A stretch of 29,183 bases of DNA from an uncultured Burkholderiales bacterium (lineage in GTDB: Bacteria > Pseudomonadota > Gammaproteobacteria > Burkholderiales > Burkholderiaceae_C). The number at the start of each line of letters is the position of its first letter. Within the stretch, counting starts at the first letter, position 1. Position numbers and translations under genes: made by a program. Under the pieces are notes generated by a model. The model did no database searches. It saw nothing but the letters and a program-made list of their open reading frames with translations, and was not told the origin of the DNA. Shown here one piece after another: positions 22,378 to 29,183 of this stretch. The stretch is from the NCBI GenBank assembly GCA_903856995.1, contig CAIODK010000035.1, forward strand, positions 1 to 29,183, read 5' to 3'.

Positions 22378-23283
22378 TTAACTTTGGGGTAGCGCGATGC
22401 CGGGGAAGATTTTGATCACAGCAGCGTCATCTTCGCGCCCATGTCCAGCGCTTGAGGCTTGCATGAACATTTGATGTGCCGTTGCAGACAAGGGCAGCGG
22501 GAACTTGGTGGCGCGTGCGGTGTCCAGCACGAGGCCCAAATCTTTCACAAAAATGTCGACCGCGGACAGCGGTGTGTAGTCGCCCTTGAGCACGTGCGCC
22601 ATTCGGTTTTCAAACATCCAGCTGTTGCCCGCGCTGTGGGTGATGACTTCATACAAGGCATCTGCCTCCACGCCTTCACGCAATCCCAGTGCCATGGCTT
22701 CGGCTGCGGCGGCAATGTGTACTCCGGCCAGCAGTTGGTTGATGATTTTGACCTTGCTGCCGTAGCCCGCGCGATCGCCGAGTTTGTAAACCTTGGCGGC
22801 CATGCTTTCTAACGTGTTGCCTGCTTTGGCATAGGCAGCGGCTTGACCGGACGTCATCATGGTCATTTCACCGGATGCTGCTTTGGCTGCGCCTCCTGAA
22901 ATGGGGGCATCCAAATACAGGAAGCCTAGATCGTTCAAGCGTTTCTCAAGAGCCACAGACCAGCTAGGAGCGACCGTGGAGCACATGATGAACAAGGTTC
23001 CTGGTTTCATGTGAGGCGCGGCGCCATGCTCACCAAACAAGATTTGCTCGGTTTGGTCTGCGTTGACGACGACACTGACGATGATGTCCGCGACTTGAGC
23101 TAATTCGGATGGCGTTTTGCAAGCTGTTCCGCCGTTCTTGGCGAAAGCTTCGGCCGCTTCGAGACGCACGTCGCACACGCTGACATGATGGCCTACACGA
23201 CGCAGCGAGCTGGCCATGCCGAGGCCCATCGCGCCAAGGCCAATCACGCCGACTGACAGCGGGGTTTGGTGGGTTGTTGTCAT
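22378..23283 (-). CDS. ltnD: L-threonate dehydrogenase-like beta-hydroxyacid dehydrogenase
   Basis: 301-residue NAD-dependent dehydrogenase of the HIBADH family, expected to oxidise the C2 hydroxyl of a tetronate. The Rossmann motif is VGVIGLGAMGLGMASSLRRV, followed by the substrate loop LYLDAPISGGAAKAASGEMT, catalytic lysine in GYGSKVKIINQLLAGVHIAA with the family's N, and the C-terminal VDIFVKDLGLVLDTA segment with KDLG. Position directly between a TRAP transporter and otnK is the classical place of LtnD. It lies 15 bases after dctM and 9 bases before otnK, with AGGATC as ribosome site. Whether the preferred substrate is L-threonate or a stereoisomer cannot be read. Confidence 0.9.
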   Translation of the reverse strand: MTTTHQTPLSVGVIGLGAMGLGMASSLRRVGHHVSVCDVRLEAAEAFAKNGGTACKTPSELAQVADIIVSVVVNADQTEQILFGEHGAAPHMKPGTLFIMCSTVAPSWSVALEKRLNDLGFLYLDAPISGGAAKAASGEMTMMTSGQAAAYAKAGNTLESMAAKVYKLGDRAGYGSKVKIINQLLAGVHIAAAAEAMALGLREGVEADALYEVITHSAGNSWMFENRMAHVLKGDYTPLSAVDIFVKDLGLVLDTARATKFPLPLSATAHQMFMQASSAGHGREDDAAVIKIFPGIALPQS

Positions 23284-23298
23284 AAGTAGATCCTGTAT

Positions 23299-24591
23299 TT
23301 ATTGGAAGCCAAAGGCGTGGGGTGCCCATGTGCTCAGTGCAGGAATGAAGGTCAGGATGGCCAAGATGACGGCATGCGCGATCAGGAAGGGCTTGAGTTC
23401 TCGGGTGAGCGCATCCAGCGGAACTTTGGAGACGTTCGACGTGACAAACAGCAAGCCTCCGACCGGCGGGGTGATCATGCCTAACGTCAAGTTGAAGATG
23501 ACCACCATCGCGAAGTGAATGGGATCAATGCCAAGCTTGGCCGCCACAGGCGCCAAGATAGGTACCAAAATCATCACACCTGGCAGTGGCTCAATGAAGA
23601 TGCCAAAGATCAGCAAGAAGATGTTGACGGCGATCAAGAAGGTGAAGGCCGACATGTCTTGCGAGCCCATCCATTCAGCCAGCTTGATAGGCAGGCCATC
23701 GATGGTCAAGATCCATGCAAACGCATTGGACGTACCAATGATGATCAGCACCGAAGCAGTCATCAACGCAGAGCGAGACAAGATGTCAGGCACAGCTTTC
23801 CACTCTAAGGTGCGGTAAATCCACTTGCCGCAGACCAAGGCGTAGAACACCGCCACGACGGACGCTTCAGTCGGTGTGAACCAGCCCGCGCGCATGCCAC
23901 CCAAAATAATCACAGGCAACATGAGGGCAGGGATGGCTTTCCAAGTGACCAGCATCTTCTCGGCAAAAGTTTCGTTGCCGGGGATGCCCTTGTAGTTGCG
24001 CTGTTTGGAGACGTGCCAGTTCACGGCCGCCATGCCAGCCGCAATCAAGATGCCTGGGATGAAGCCCGCCACAAAGAGCGCACCAACAGACACGCGCTCA
24101 TCTTGCAACGCATAAATGATCATGATGATGGAAGGCGGAATGATGGGGCCGACGATGGCGGTTGCCGCCGTGAGGGCTGCCGCATAAGAACGGTCGTAGC
24201 CGGCCTTGGCCATCATGCGAATCATCATGGAGCCAGGGCCTGCAGCATCCGCCAAGGCGGAGCCTGAAATGCCAGAAAAGAAGGTGAGCGACACGACGTT
24301 GGTGTAGCCCAATCCTCCGCGCTTGTGACCCACAAATTGGGCCGCAAACTTCAGCAGCACTTCGGTGAGTGAGCCGCCGCTCATGAGCTCGGCAGCCAAG
24401 ATGAAGAATGGCACAGCCATCAAGGGGAAGCTGTCCACTCCTTCATAGGTTTGCTTGAGCAAAACGAAAAGTGGGAAGTCGGCGCCGAAGATCAGCGCTG
24501 TCAGGGTTGAGAAACCTAATGCAAACGCAACAGGTAAGCCTATCGTGAGATAAAAGCAGCAGCTGAGGAGGAGAATTAAACTGAGGCTCAT
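23299..24591 (-). CDS. TRAP transporter large permease, DctM type
   Basis: 430-residue inner-membrane protein with about 12 helices, the ion-coupled transport subunit of a TRAP system. Family features are LPVAFALGFSTLTALIFG near the start, FFILAAELMSGG, FFSGISGSALADAAGPGSMM near 105-125 (substrate/sodium site), AIVGPIIPPSIIMIIYA, WFTPTEASVVAVFYAL, and MITPPVGGLLFVTSNVS near the end. The ATG at 24591 overlaps the DctQ stop by four bases; the longer open frame to 24855 lies inside dctQ and is not coding. It is followed by ltnD after 15 bases. The cargo is very likely the four-carbon acid sugar used by the downstream enzymes. Confidence 0.95.
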   Translation of the reverse strand: MSLSLILLLSCCFYLTIGLPVAFALGFSTLTALIFGADFPLFVLLKQTYEGVDSFPLMAVPFFILAAELMSGGSLTEVLLKFAAQFVGHKRGGLGYTNVVSLTFFSGISGSALADAAGPGSMMIRMMAKAGYDRSYAAALTAATAIVGPIIPPSIIMIIYALQDERVSVGALFVAGFIPGILIAAGMAAVNWHVSKQRNYKGIPGNETFAEKMLVTWKAIPALMLPVIILGGMRAGWFTPTEASVVAVFYALVCGKWIYRTLEWKAVPDILSRSALMTASVLIIIGTSNAFAWILTIDGLPIKLAEWMGSQDMSAFTFLIAVNIFLLIFGIFIEPLPGVMILVPILAPVAAKLGIDPIHFAMVVIFNLTLGMITPPVGGLLFVTSNVSKVPLDALTRELKPFLIAHAVILAILTFIPALSTWAPHAFGFQ

Positions 24592-25100
24592 AGGGATGCG
24601 CTGGCAGTAGCGTCGAAATGTGAATCGGATGCGAAGGTGCGTGTCAGCACGTAATCGCGAACAATGAGAAGCCAATGCGCGAGTAGCAAGACGCCACCGA
24701 CGGGCATGGATGCATAGACCCATGACATAGAAATTTGTGTGGTGGGGGTCATTTGGAATTGCACGCGGTCCACATAGATCACGCCATACCAAACGATGAA
24801 ACCAAAGAAGCCCGTCAACATCAGTGCGATCACAACGCGGACGGCGCGCGCCCAAGCTATGGGTAAGCTGTCTTGAAAGTTTTCAACCGCAATATGACCA
24901 CCGTAGCGCAGCACGGGGCCTGCACCTAGAAACGTGAGCCAGACCATCAAATAACGAGCGACTTCTTCGGCCCATTCGATAGATTGGTTGGTGGAGTAGC
25001 GCAACACCACGTTGGCGAAGATGATGACCGCCATGGTGGCGAGCAATGCAATCATCACGCCGCGGTTGGCGGCCATGAGGTATTTTTCGAAAGATTTCAT
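24588..25100 (-). CDS. TRAP transporter small permease, DctQ type
   Basis: 170-residue inner-membrane protein with four helices (about 12-34, 46-66, 86-108 and 126-148). The conserved DctQ segment VVLRYSTNQSIEWAEEVARY, followed by LMVWLTFLGAG, is clear. It partners DctM. The start at 25100 (MKSFEKYLMAANRG) fits the family; an in-frame TTG at 25121 would add seven residues and has no better ribosome site. Its stop overlaps the DctM start, and it lies 61 bases after the binding-protein gene, a common spacing where the periplasmic component is made in excess. A coiled region with hairpin potential between the two was not clear. Confidence 0.93.
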   Translation of the reverse strand: MKSFEKYLMAANRGVMIALLATMAVIIFANVVLRYSTNQSIEWAEEVARYLMVWLTFLGAGPVLRYGGHIAVENFQDSLPIAWARAVRVVIALMLTGFFGFIVWYGVIYVDRVQFQMTPTTQISMSWVYASMPVGGVLLLAHWLLIVRDYVLTRTFASDSHFDATASASL

Positions 25101-25161
25101 GGGGAGTCCCAAGTTCAGCAAGCCAGAGCTCTGGCTCGCTGAGAGGTGGTTGAAATGCCGA

Positions 25162-26148
25162 TTACTTCACAGCCTGGATAGCCGCAATGTTGTCTGCGCC
25201 AAATTCTTTGGCGTAGTTGGCGTAGGGTCCTTTGAGTGAGTCACGGAAGCTAGCGCCGTTCACATTTTTAACCACTTGCATGCCTTCGCGTTCGAGTTGC
25301 GCGATGCCGTTGGCTTCGTCGTCATTGACCTTTTTACGTGTCGCTGCAACGCTCTTGCTGGCGGCATCCATGAACACTTTTTTGTCAGCTTCGCTGAGCT
25401 TGTTCATGATGCGCGGCGAACTGAGGATCAGGGCGGGTGAGTAGACATGGCCAGTCAAAGACAAATGTTTTTGCACTTGTGAAAACTTGGACGCCAAGAT
25501 GACGGGAATGGGGTTTTCTTGACCGTCAACTACACCTTGTTGCAAAGCACCAAACACTTCGGGAAACGCCATCGGCGTGGGTTGAATGCCAAAGGCGCGG
25601 TAGCCTTCCATGTGCACTTTGTTTTCCATGGTGCGCATTTTTAAACCATTGGCATCTGCGGCACTGACGATGGCGCGTTTGTTGTTTGTCATGTGACGGA
25701 AGCCGTTTTCACTCCAAGCCAAAGCCACCAAACCGTGGTTGTTGAATTTGGCCAACATGTCTTGACCAATCTTGCCGTCCAACACTTTGCGTGCGTGCGC
25801 ATAGTCACGGAACAAGAAGGGGACATCCACAATCTTCATTTCCGGTACGAAGTTGCCGACGGGTCCGGTCGATGTGATGACGAAATCTTGCGTACCAATT
25901 TGCACAGCCTCGACTTCCTCGCGTTCGCCGCCCAGGGCGCTGGCAGGGTAGACCTGACATTTATAGCGACCCTGGGTGTTCTTTTCCACGTTTTCGCAGA
26001 ACACGTTTGCGCCCACGTCGTAGTGCGAGCCTTTGGCCAGCACGTGACCAATTTTTAGAACGGTTTGAGCTTGCGTGGGAAAGGCAGCAAAAGCCGCTGT
26101 GGCAGCGAGGGCGATGACCCACTTTGAGCTGAGGAAATTCTTTGACAT
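25162..26148 (-). CDS. TRAP transporter substrate-binding protein, DctP type
   Basis: 328-residue periplasmic binding protein. A Sec signal peptide covers residues 1-28 (KWVIALAATAAFAAFPTQAQ). The mature part has KIGHVLAKGSHYDVGANVFC, YPASALGGEREEVEAVQIGT, the carboxylate-binding arginine region GLKMRTMENKVHMEGYRAFG near 168-187, and GVVDGQENPIPVI near 210, all typical of DctP. AGGAGA lies 6 bases ahead of the ATG. It is the first gene after the regulator and carries the promoter/operator region, so its transcript is the likely entry point of the acid-sugar operon. Ligand: probably threonate or erythronate, from context. Confidence 0.95.
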   Translation of the reverse strand: MSKNFLSSKWVIALAATAAFAAFPTQAQTVLKIGHVLAKGSHYDVGANVFCENVEKNTQGRYKCQVYPASALGGEREEVEAVQIGTQDFVITSTGPVGNFVPEMKIVDVPFLFRDYAHARKVLDGKIGQDMLAKFNNHGLVALAWSENGFRHMTNNKRAIVSAADANGLKMRTMENKVHMEGYRAFGIQPTPMAFPEVFGALQQGVVDGQENPIPVILASKFSQVQKHLSLTGHVYSPALILSSPRIMNKLSEADKKVFMDAASKSVAATRKKVNDDEANGIAQLEREGMQVVKNVNGASFRDSLKGPYANYAKEFGADNIAAIQAVK

Positions 26149-26200
26149 CTTGTCTCCTGAGGATTGTTGGCGTCAACCAGTTGGCTTCAATGCTGTCTGG

Positions 26201-26217
26201 TTGTACGACAAATTATC
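26201..26217 (-). promoter_or_regulatory. GntR/FadR-type operator abutting the -10 of the TRAP operon
   Basis: TTGTACGACAA at 26201-26211 fits the FadR-subfamily pattern TNGTNNNACNA exactly. Directly next to it, on the minus strand, GATAAT (26217-26212) is a 5 of 6 match to the -10 consensus, pointing toward the binding-protein gene. No good -35 is visible 16-18 bases upstream. An operator over the start site implies repression by the adjacent regulator, lifted by a substrate or intermediate. That reading is inference. Confidence 0.65.
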
Positions 26218-26265
26218 TTGGCTTAAAAGACGCTCTAAGCTAGGGGTAACCCTCGGAGGACGTTC

Positions 26266-27042
26266 TTATTCTTTGAGTTTTTTAACGTCTAAGTCTGCGC
26301 GCAATCGGTTCGCCAGTGCGAGTCCTTGGGAGCGCCAGAAGGCTGGGTCGGCATGGCCTATGCGTTTGGCCGCATTCACCATGTGTTGCGTGCCGGCTTG
26401 GCGTGCGGCCTGGGCGTCACCGGCTTCAATGGCTTGCACGATGGCCAGATGTTCGTCGCGCACATCGTCGCCTAGGTCTTTGCGTGTGGCTTCGTTGGCG
26501 CGCGTTACGCGCGTGGCGTTTTCAAGAAACTGGTTCAGGTACGCCAAAGTGTCTAAAAGAAACGGATTGCCAGCCGCTTGTGCAATGGCCGCATGAAAAG
26601 CGACATCCTCACTCACCCCGTCGCCGCCGCCCGCGACGGCCTTGTCTAGCGCCCGCATCGCTTGTTTGATTTTTTGGAGGTCTTTGGTGTTGTGACGTTC
26701 TGCGGCGAGGGCTGCTGACTCAGCTTCTAACGCGCGTCGAACTTCGACAACTTTCAACACGGCATCCACCGAGCCATCGGGAATGAGTTTGAGTTTGCTT
26801 GCCTCGGGGGGCGGCGGCTCTTTGACAAAGGCGCCTGAGCCTTGGCGCGTTTCGATCAGCCCCAGAGTTTTTAAACGAGAAAAAGCTTCTCGTACGACCG
26901 TGCGGCTGACGCCGTGAATTTCCACCAAGGCGTTTTCGGTGGGTAACTTTTCGCCGGTCCTGAGCTTCTTGCTTCGAATGCTTTTTTCCAATGACTGGGC
27001 TAGCTTTTCAGAGAGCGAAGCGCCTAATTGAATTCGAGGCAT
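26266..27042 (-). CDS. GntR family regulator, FadR/FCD subfamily
   Basis: 258-residue repressor. The N-terminal winged helix at about 10-75 contains LRTGEKLPTENALVEIHGVS and RTVVREAFSRLKTLGLIETR with the wing RQGSGAFV. The C-terminal all-helical FCD ligand domain covers about 95-235, with the usual metal-binding set in EDVAFHAAIAQAAGNPF, RDEHLAIVQAIEAGD and AGTQHMVNA. It lies 117 bases upstream of the TRAP binding-protein gene in the same direction, and an operator of its subfamily is in that gap. Citrate-like acids or sugar acids bind such FCD domains, which suits an acid-sugar cluster. The ATG at 27042 is the first in frame. Confidence 0.95.
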   Translation of the reverse strand: MPRIQLGASLSEKLAQSLEKSIRSKKLRTGEKLPTENALVEIHGVSRTVVREAFSRLKTLGLIETRQGSGAFVKEPPPPEASKLKLIPDGSVDAVLKVVEVRRALEAESAALAAERHNTKDLQKIKQAMRALDKAVAGGGDGVSEDVAFHAAIAQAAGNPFLLDTLAYLNQFLENATRVTRANEATRKDLGDDVRDEHLAIVQAIEAGDAQAARQAGTQHMVNAAKRIGHADPAFWRSQGLALANRLRADLDVKKLKE

Positions 27043-27114
27043 AAATGATGGCGTGGGCTTGAGGGGGTGATCGGGTTGGGATTAAATTAAATCATATGCC
27101 ACAAACACGCCGTC

Positions 27115-27130
27115 AAAAATTACGATTTTT
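27115..27130. repeat. short AT-rich inverted repeat in the gntR-arsA gap
   Basis: AAAAAT and ATTTTT arms flank TACG in the 169-base divergent gap between the GntR gene and the ArsA gene. It could be an operator half-site pair or a chance palindrome; no recognisable ArsR site or clear promoter hexamers were found nearby. The rest of the gap is AT-rich around 27081-27095 and shows nothing else I can name. Confidence 0.35.
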
Positions 27131-27211
27131 AGGACGACGTGACTTAGCGCATAGACAGACGTGTGCAATGAAGGTAGATTGATTTTTTGTCTACGACTTT
27201 GGGTTTTACGC

Positions 27212-28969
27212 ATGATGAACTGGCTTTTGCATCCCACACGATTTCTGTTTTTCACAGGCAAGGGGGGGGTCGGTAAAACATCGCTGTCTGCTGCGACAGC
27301 TATTTACTTGGCAGATGCAGGCAGGCGTGTTTTGTTGGTGAGTACGGACGCAGCCTCTAATTTGGATGAGATGTTGGGCGTTACGCTAAGCAACCATCCC
27401 ACGGATGTGCCCGGTGTGGCGGGTCTATCGTTACTCAATATTGACCCCGATGATGCGGCGCAGGCATATCGTCTGCGCGTGTTGGATCAAATGGGCGTTG
27501 AGGCAAGTGAGCAAGAGCGCTCTACTGTGTTGGAGCAACTCTCAGGGGCTTGCACGACCGAAATCGCTTCATTCGATGAGTTTTCAAGTTTATTGGCTGA
27601 TCAGTCCGAACCCTACGATCACGTGGTGTTTGACACAGCACCCAGTGGACACACGTTGCGACTTTTGAGTTTGCCCAAAGCTTGGAGTGGCTTTTTGGCC
27701 GGTAATGACCGTGGCGCTTCTTGCCTCGGACCTCATTCCGGTTTAAAGATGCAAGAGGAGCGGTTCAACCAAGCCTTGCGCGCCTTGAGTGATTCAAGTT
27801 TGACCTCGGTGATGTTGGTGGCAAGGCCAGAAGGTAGCGCCTTGTCTGAAGCGGCGCGCACGAGTGAGGAGTTAAGGGTGCTTGGGTTGTCGAACCAACG
27901 CCTGATCGTCAATGGCGTGTTCCATCGAACAATGAGGGAAGACAAAATTGCGCAAGCCATTGAAGAGCAGGGACGTCTTGCCATGCGGCATATGCCTTTG
28001 GCCTTGCAAGGCTTACCCATTGAGGAGGTTCCCTTGCGCTGTTTGGATTCGGTGGGTTTACCTGCTTTGCGGGCCTTGTTGTCGGACTCGCCTTCTGAGC
28101 TGACGCCTGTCTTGACGGCTTCAGTCGACATGAGTACCCCTCACTTGGCCGCGTTGGTTGCCGAATTGGCAAAGCAAGACCAGGGGTTGATCATGGTGAT
28201 GGGCAAGGGCGGTGTGGGTAAAACCACGGTTGCTGCAGCTTTGGCTTTGGGGTTGGTGCAATTGGGGAAATCAGTGCATCTCAGCACCACGGATCCAGCG
28301 GCACATGTGTCACAAACCTTGGGCGGGGCCGTTGCAGGTTTGCAAGTCAGCCGCATTGACCCAAAGGTTGAGACCCAAAAATACATCGACAAGATCATGT
28401 CTGCCAAAAGCACGGGTTTGGATGACAACGAAAAGGCCTTGTTGTTGGAAGACTTGCAATCCCCATGCACGGAAGAGGTGGCTGTGTTTCATGCCTTCTC
28501 GCATATCGTGGCGCAAGCGCAGAGGGGGTTCGTTGTGCTGGATACGGCGCCCACGGGGCACTCTTTGTTGCTGATGGATGCTGCCGGTGCTTACCACCGA
28601 CAAATGCTCAGCACGTTTGAAAAGCGGGCTGGCAGTTCGGTGAACTTGGTGACGCCGCTGATGCGAATGCAAGATCCCAATTACACACGGATCATTCTGG
28701 TCACCTTGCCGGAGGTGACGCCGGTGTCGCAAGCGGCCGCGCTCCAGGCCGATTTGAGGCGCGCCAAGATTGAGCCCTATGCGTGGGTGATGAACCGATC
28801 GGTGTTGGCGGCGAAGCCGCAAGACCCGTTGCTGCTGTCGAGGCTTGAGGGAGAGAGAACACAAATGCAACGCATCGCCAATGGTTTGTCAGAACGACTT
28901 TTTGTGATTCCATTTTTAGCCCACCCTCCCGTTGGGGTCGGTGCTTTGACCGCCTTGTTGGCTTCGTGA
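27212..28969 (+). CDS. arsA: ArsA-type arsenite/antimonite-stimulated ATPase, two-domain
   Basis: 585-residue soluble ATPase with two fused nucleotide-binding halves, the form that energises arsenite efflux. P-loops are FFTGKGGVGKTS at 14-25 and MVMGKGGVGKTT at 328-339. Signature DTAP sequences are DTAPSGHTLR near 141 and DTAPTGHS in the second half. The three metalloid-binding cysteines known from E. coli ArsA are all present, in LSGACTTEIAS (C114), GASCLGPHSG (C171) and LQSPCTEEVAVF (C419). ATG at 27212 or 27215 is preferred to a GTG at 27161, as both give the length of the E. coli protein (583). No arsR, arsD, arsB or acr3 is in the window; a P-type ATPase follows directly. Confidence 0.93.
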   Translation: MMNWLLHPTRFLFFTGKGGVGKTSLSAATAIYLADAGRRVLLVSTDAASNLDEMLGVTLSNHPTDVPGVAGLSLLNIDPDDAAQAYRLRVLDQMGVEASEQERSTVLEQLSGACTTEIASFDEFSSLLADQSEPYDHVVFDTAPSGHTLRLLSLPKAWSGFLAGNDRGASCLGPHSGLKMQEERFNQALRALSDSSLTSVMLVARPEGSALSEAARTSEELRVLGLSNQRLIVNGVFHRTMREDKIAQAIEEQGRLAMRHMPLALQGLPIEEVPLRCLDSVGLPALRALLSDSPSELTPVLTASVDMSTPHLAALVAELAKQDQGLIMVMGKGGVGKTTVAAALALGLVQLGKSVHLSTTDPAAHVSQTLGGAVAGLQVSRIDPKVETQKYIDKIMSAKSTGLDDNEKALLLEDLQSPCTEEVAVFHAFSHIVAQAQRGFVVLDTAPTGHSLLLMDAAGAYHRQMLSTFEKRAGSSVNLVTPLMRMQDPNYTRIILVTLPEVTPVSQAAALQADLRRAKIEPYAWVMNRSVLAAKPQDPLLLSRLEGERTQMQRIANGLSERLFVIPFLAHPPVGVGALTALLAS

Positions 28970-28980
28970 GGACGCCTGTT

Positions 28981-29183
28981 GTGCCAAACACTTCCCCCGT
29001 TGGTTTGACCCAAGCGCAGGCAAAGCAGCAGCTGATGTCGGATGGCCCGAATGAATTGGAGGCCGCGCACAGACGCACATTTTTACGACGGCTTGTGGGC
29101 TTGTTGCGCGAACCCATGTTTGCCTTGTTGGTCTTGGCTGCATCGCTTTATCTCGTGCTCGGCGATTTAACCGAAGGCGCGAC
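28981..29183 (+). CDS. P-type cation-transporting ATPase, N-terminal part (3' truncated by window)
   Basis: The first 67 codons are open to the window end. The N-terminal cation-ATPase domain GLTQAQAKQQLMSDGPNELE is followed by RRTFLRRLVGLLREPMFALL and a first membrane helix LVLAASLYLVLGDLTEGA, the layout of Ca2+/Mg2+/PMCA-like P-type ATPases. No catalytic DKTGT is reached. The GTG at 28981 has GAGG 9 bases upstream (28968-28971); an alternative GTG at 28966 overlaps the ArsA stop. Either way the gene is closely coupled to arsA. The cation cannot be told. Confidence 0.82.
   Translation, partial: MPNTSPVGLTQAQAKQQLMSDGPNELEAAHRRTFLRRLVGLLREPMFALLVLAASLYLVLGDLTEGA

Noticed and set aside
26236..26260. 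GGGTAACCC hairpin after the GntR gene as terminator
   Set aside because: The stem is only three to four pairs and lacks a T-run on the coding strand.
1..29183. Mobile element, prophage or CRISPR origin for any part of the window
   Set aside because: No transposase, integrase, phage gene, spaced repeat array or target-site duplication was seen. The tRNA-Gly is not followed by an integrase or a repeated 3' end.

Overview
The window reads as chromosome of a betaproteobacterium of order Burkholderiales, most likely family Comamonadaceae (a freshwater Limnohabitans/Rhodoferax-like genus). This rests on the Bug-type periplasmic binding protein beside an MmgE/PrpD gene, the ETF:quinone oxidoreductase and ScoAB-type CoA-transferase sequences, dense coding with short gaps, and frequent GTG/TTG starts. 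The genus is an inference. There is no IS element, phage gene, CRISPR array or rRNA, and no stretch above 300 bases lacks a gene.

Layout. (1) 1-6529: the 3' end of an MmgE/PrpD gene and a Bug solute-binding protein; endonuclease III (nth) divergent from a PLP aminotransferase; a minus-strand pair of ETF:quinone oxidoreductase and gcvH; then a coupled SDR dehydrogenase and hotdog thioesterase. (2) 6526-9970: a minus pair (AhpD-like peroxidase-related enzyme and a small cysteine-cluster protein), a carboxymuconolactone decarboxylase-like gene, an orphan PAS-LuxR regulator divergent from a 3-oxoacid CoA-transferase gene pair with a perfect palindrome between them, a bidirectional terminator, and tRNA-Gly(CCC). 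(3) 10007-17528: an iron/redox region. feoAB (ferrous iron uptake) runs left. A tight seven-gene operon runs right: di-haem peroxidase lipoprotein, outer-membrane porin, Tat-type FMN-binding protein carrying a flavinylation motif, ApbE flavin transferase, histidine-rich four-helix membrane protein, Fur-family regulator, and exported SRPBCC protein. The two units diverge from one Fur-box-like palindrome. (4) 17550-27042: one long minus-strand catabolic cluster for four-carbon acid sugars (threonate/erythronate type): GntR/FCD repressor, TRAP transporter (P, Q, M), ltnD, otnK, otnC, otnI, a second beta-hydroxyacid dehydrogenase and an exported alpha/beta hydrolase. A GntR-type operator abuts the likely -10 of the transporter promoter. 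(5) 27212-29183: an ArsA-type ATPase coupled to the start of a P-type cation ATPase that runs off the window.

The most novel-looking unit is region 3. The gene set suggests a periplasmic flavin/haem electron-transfer chain, probably iron-regulated, that could reduce ferric iron (or feed or drain electrons through the di-haem protein) for FeoB to import. The gene identities are well supported by motifs. The joint function is inference.
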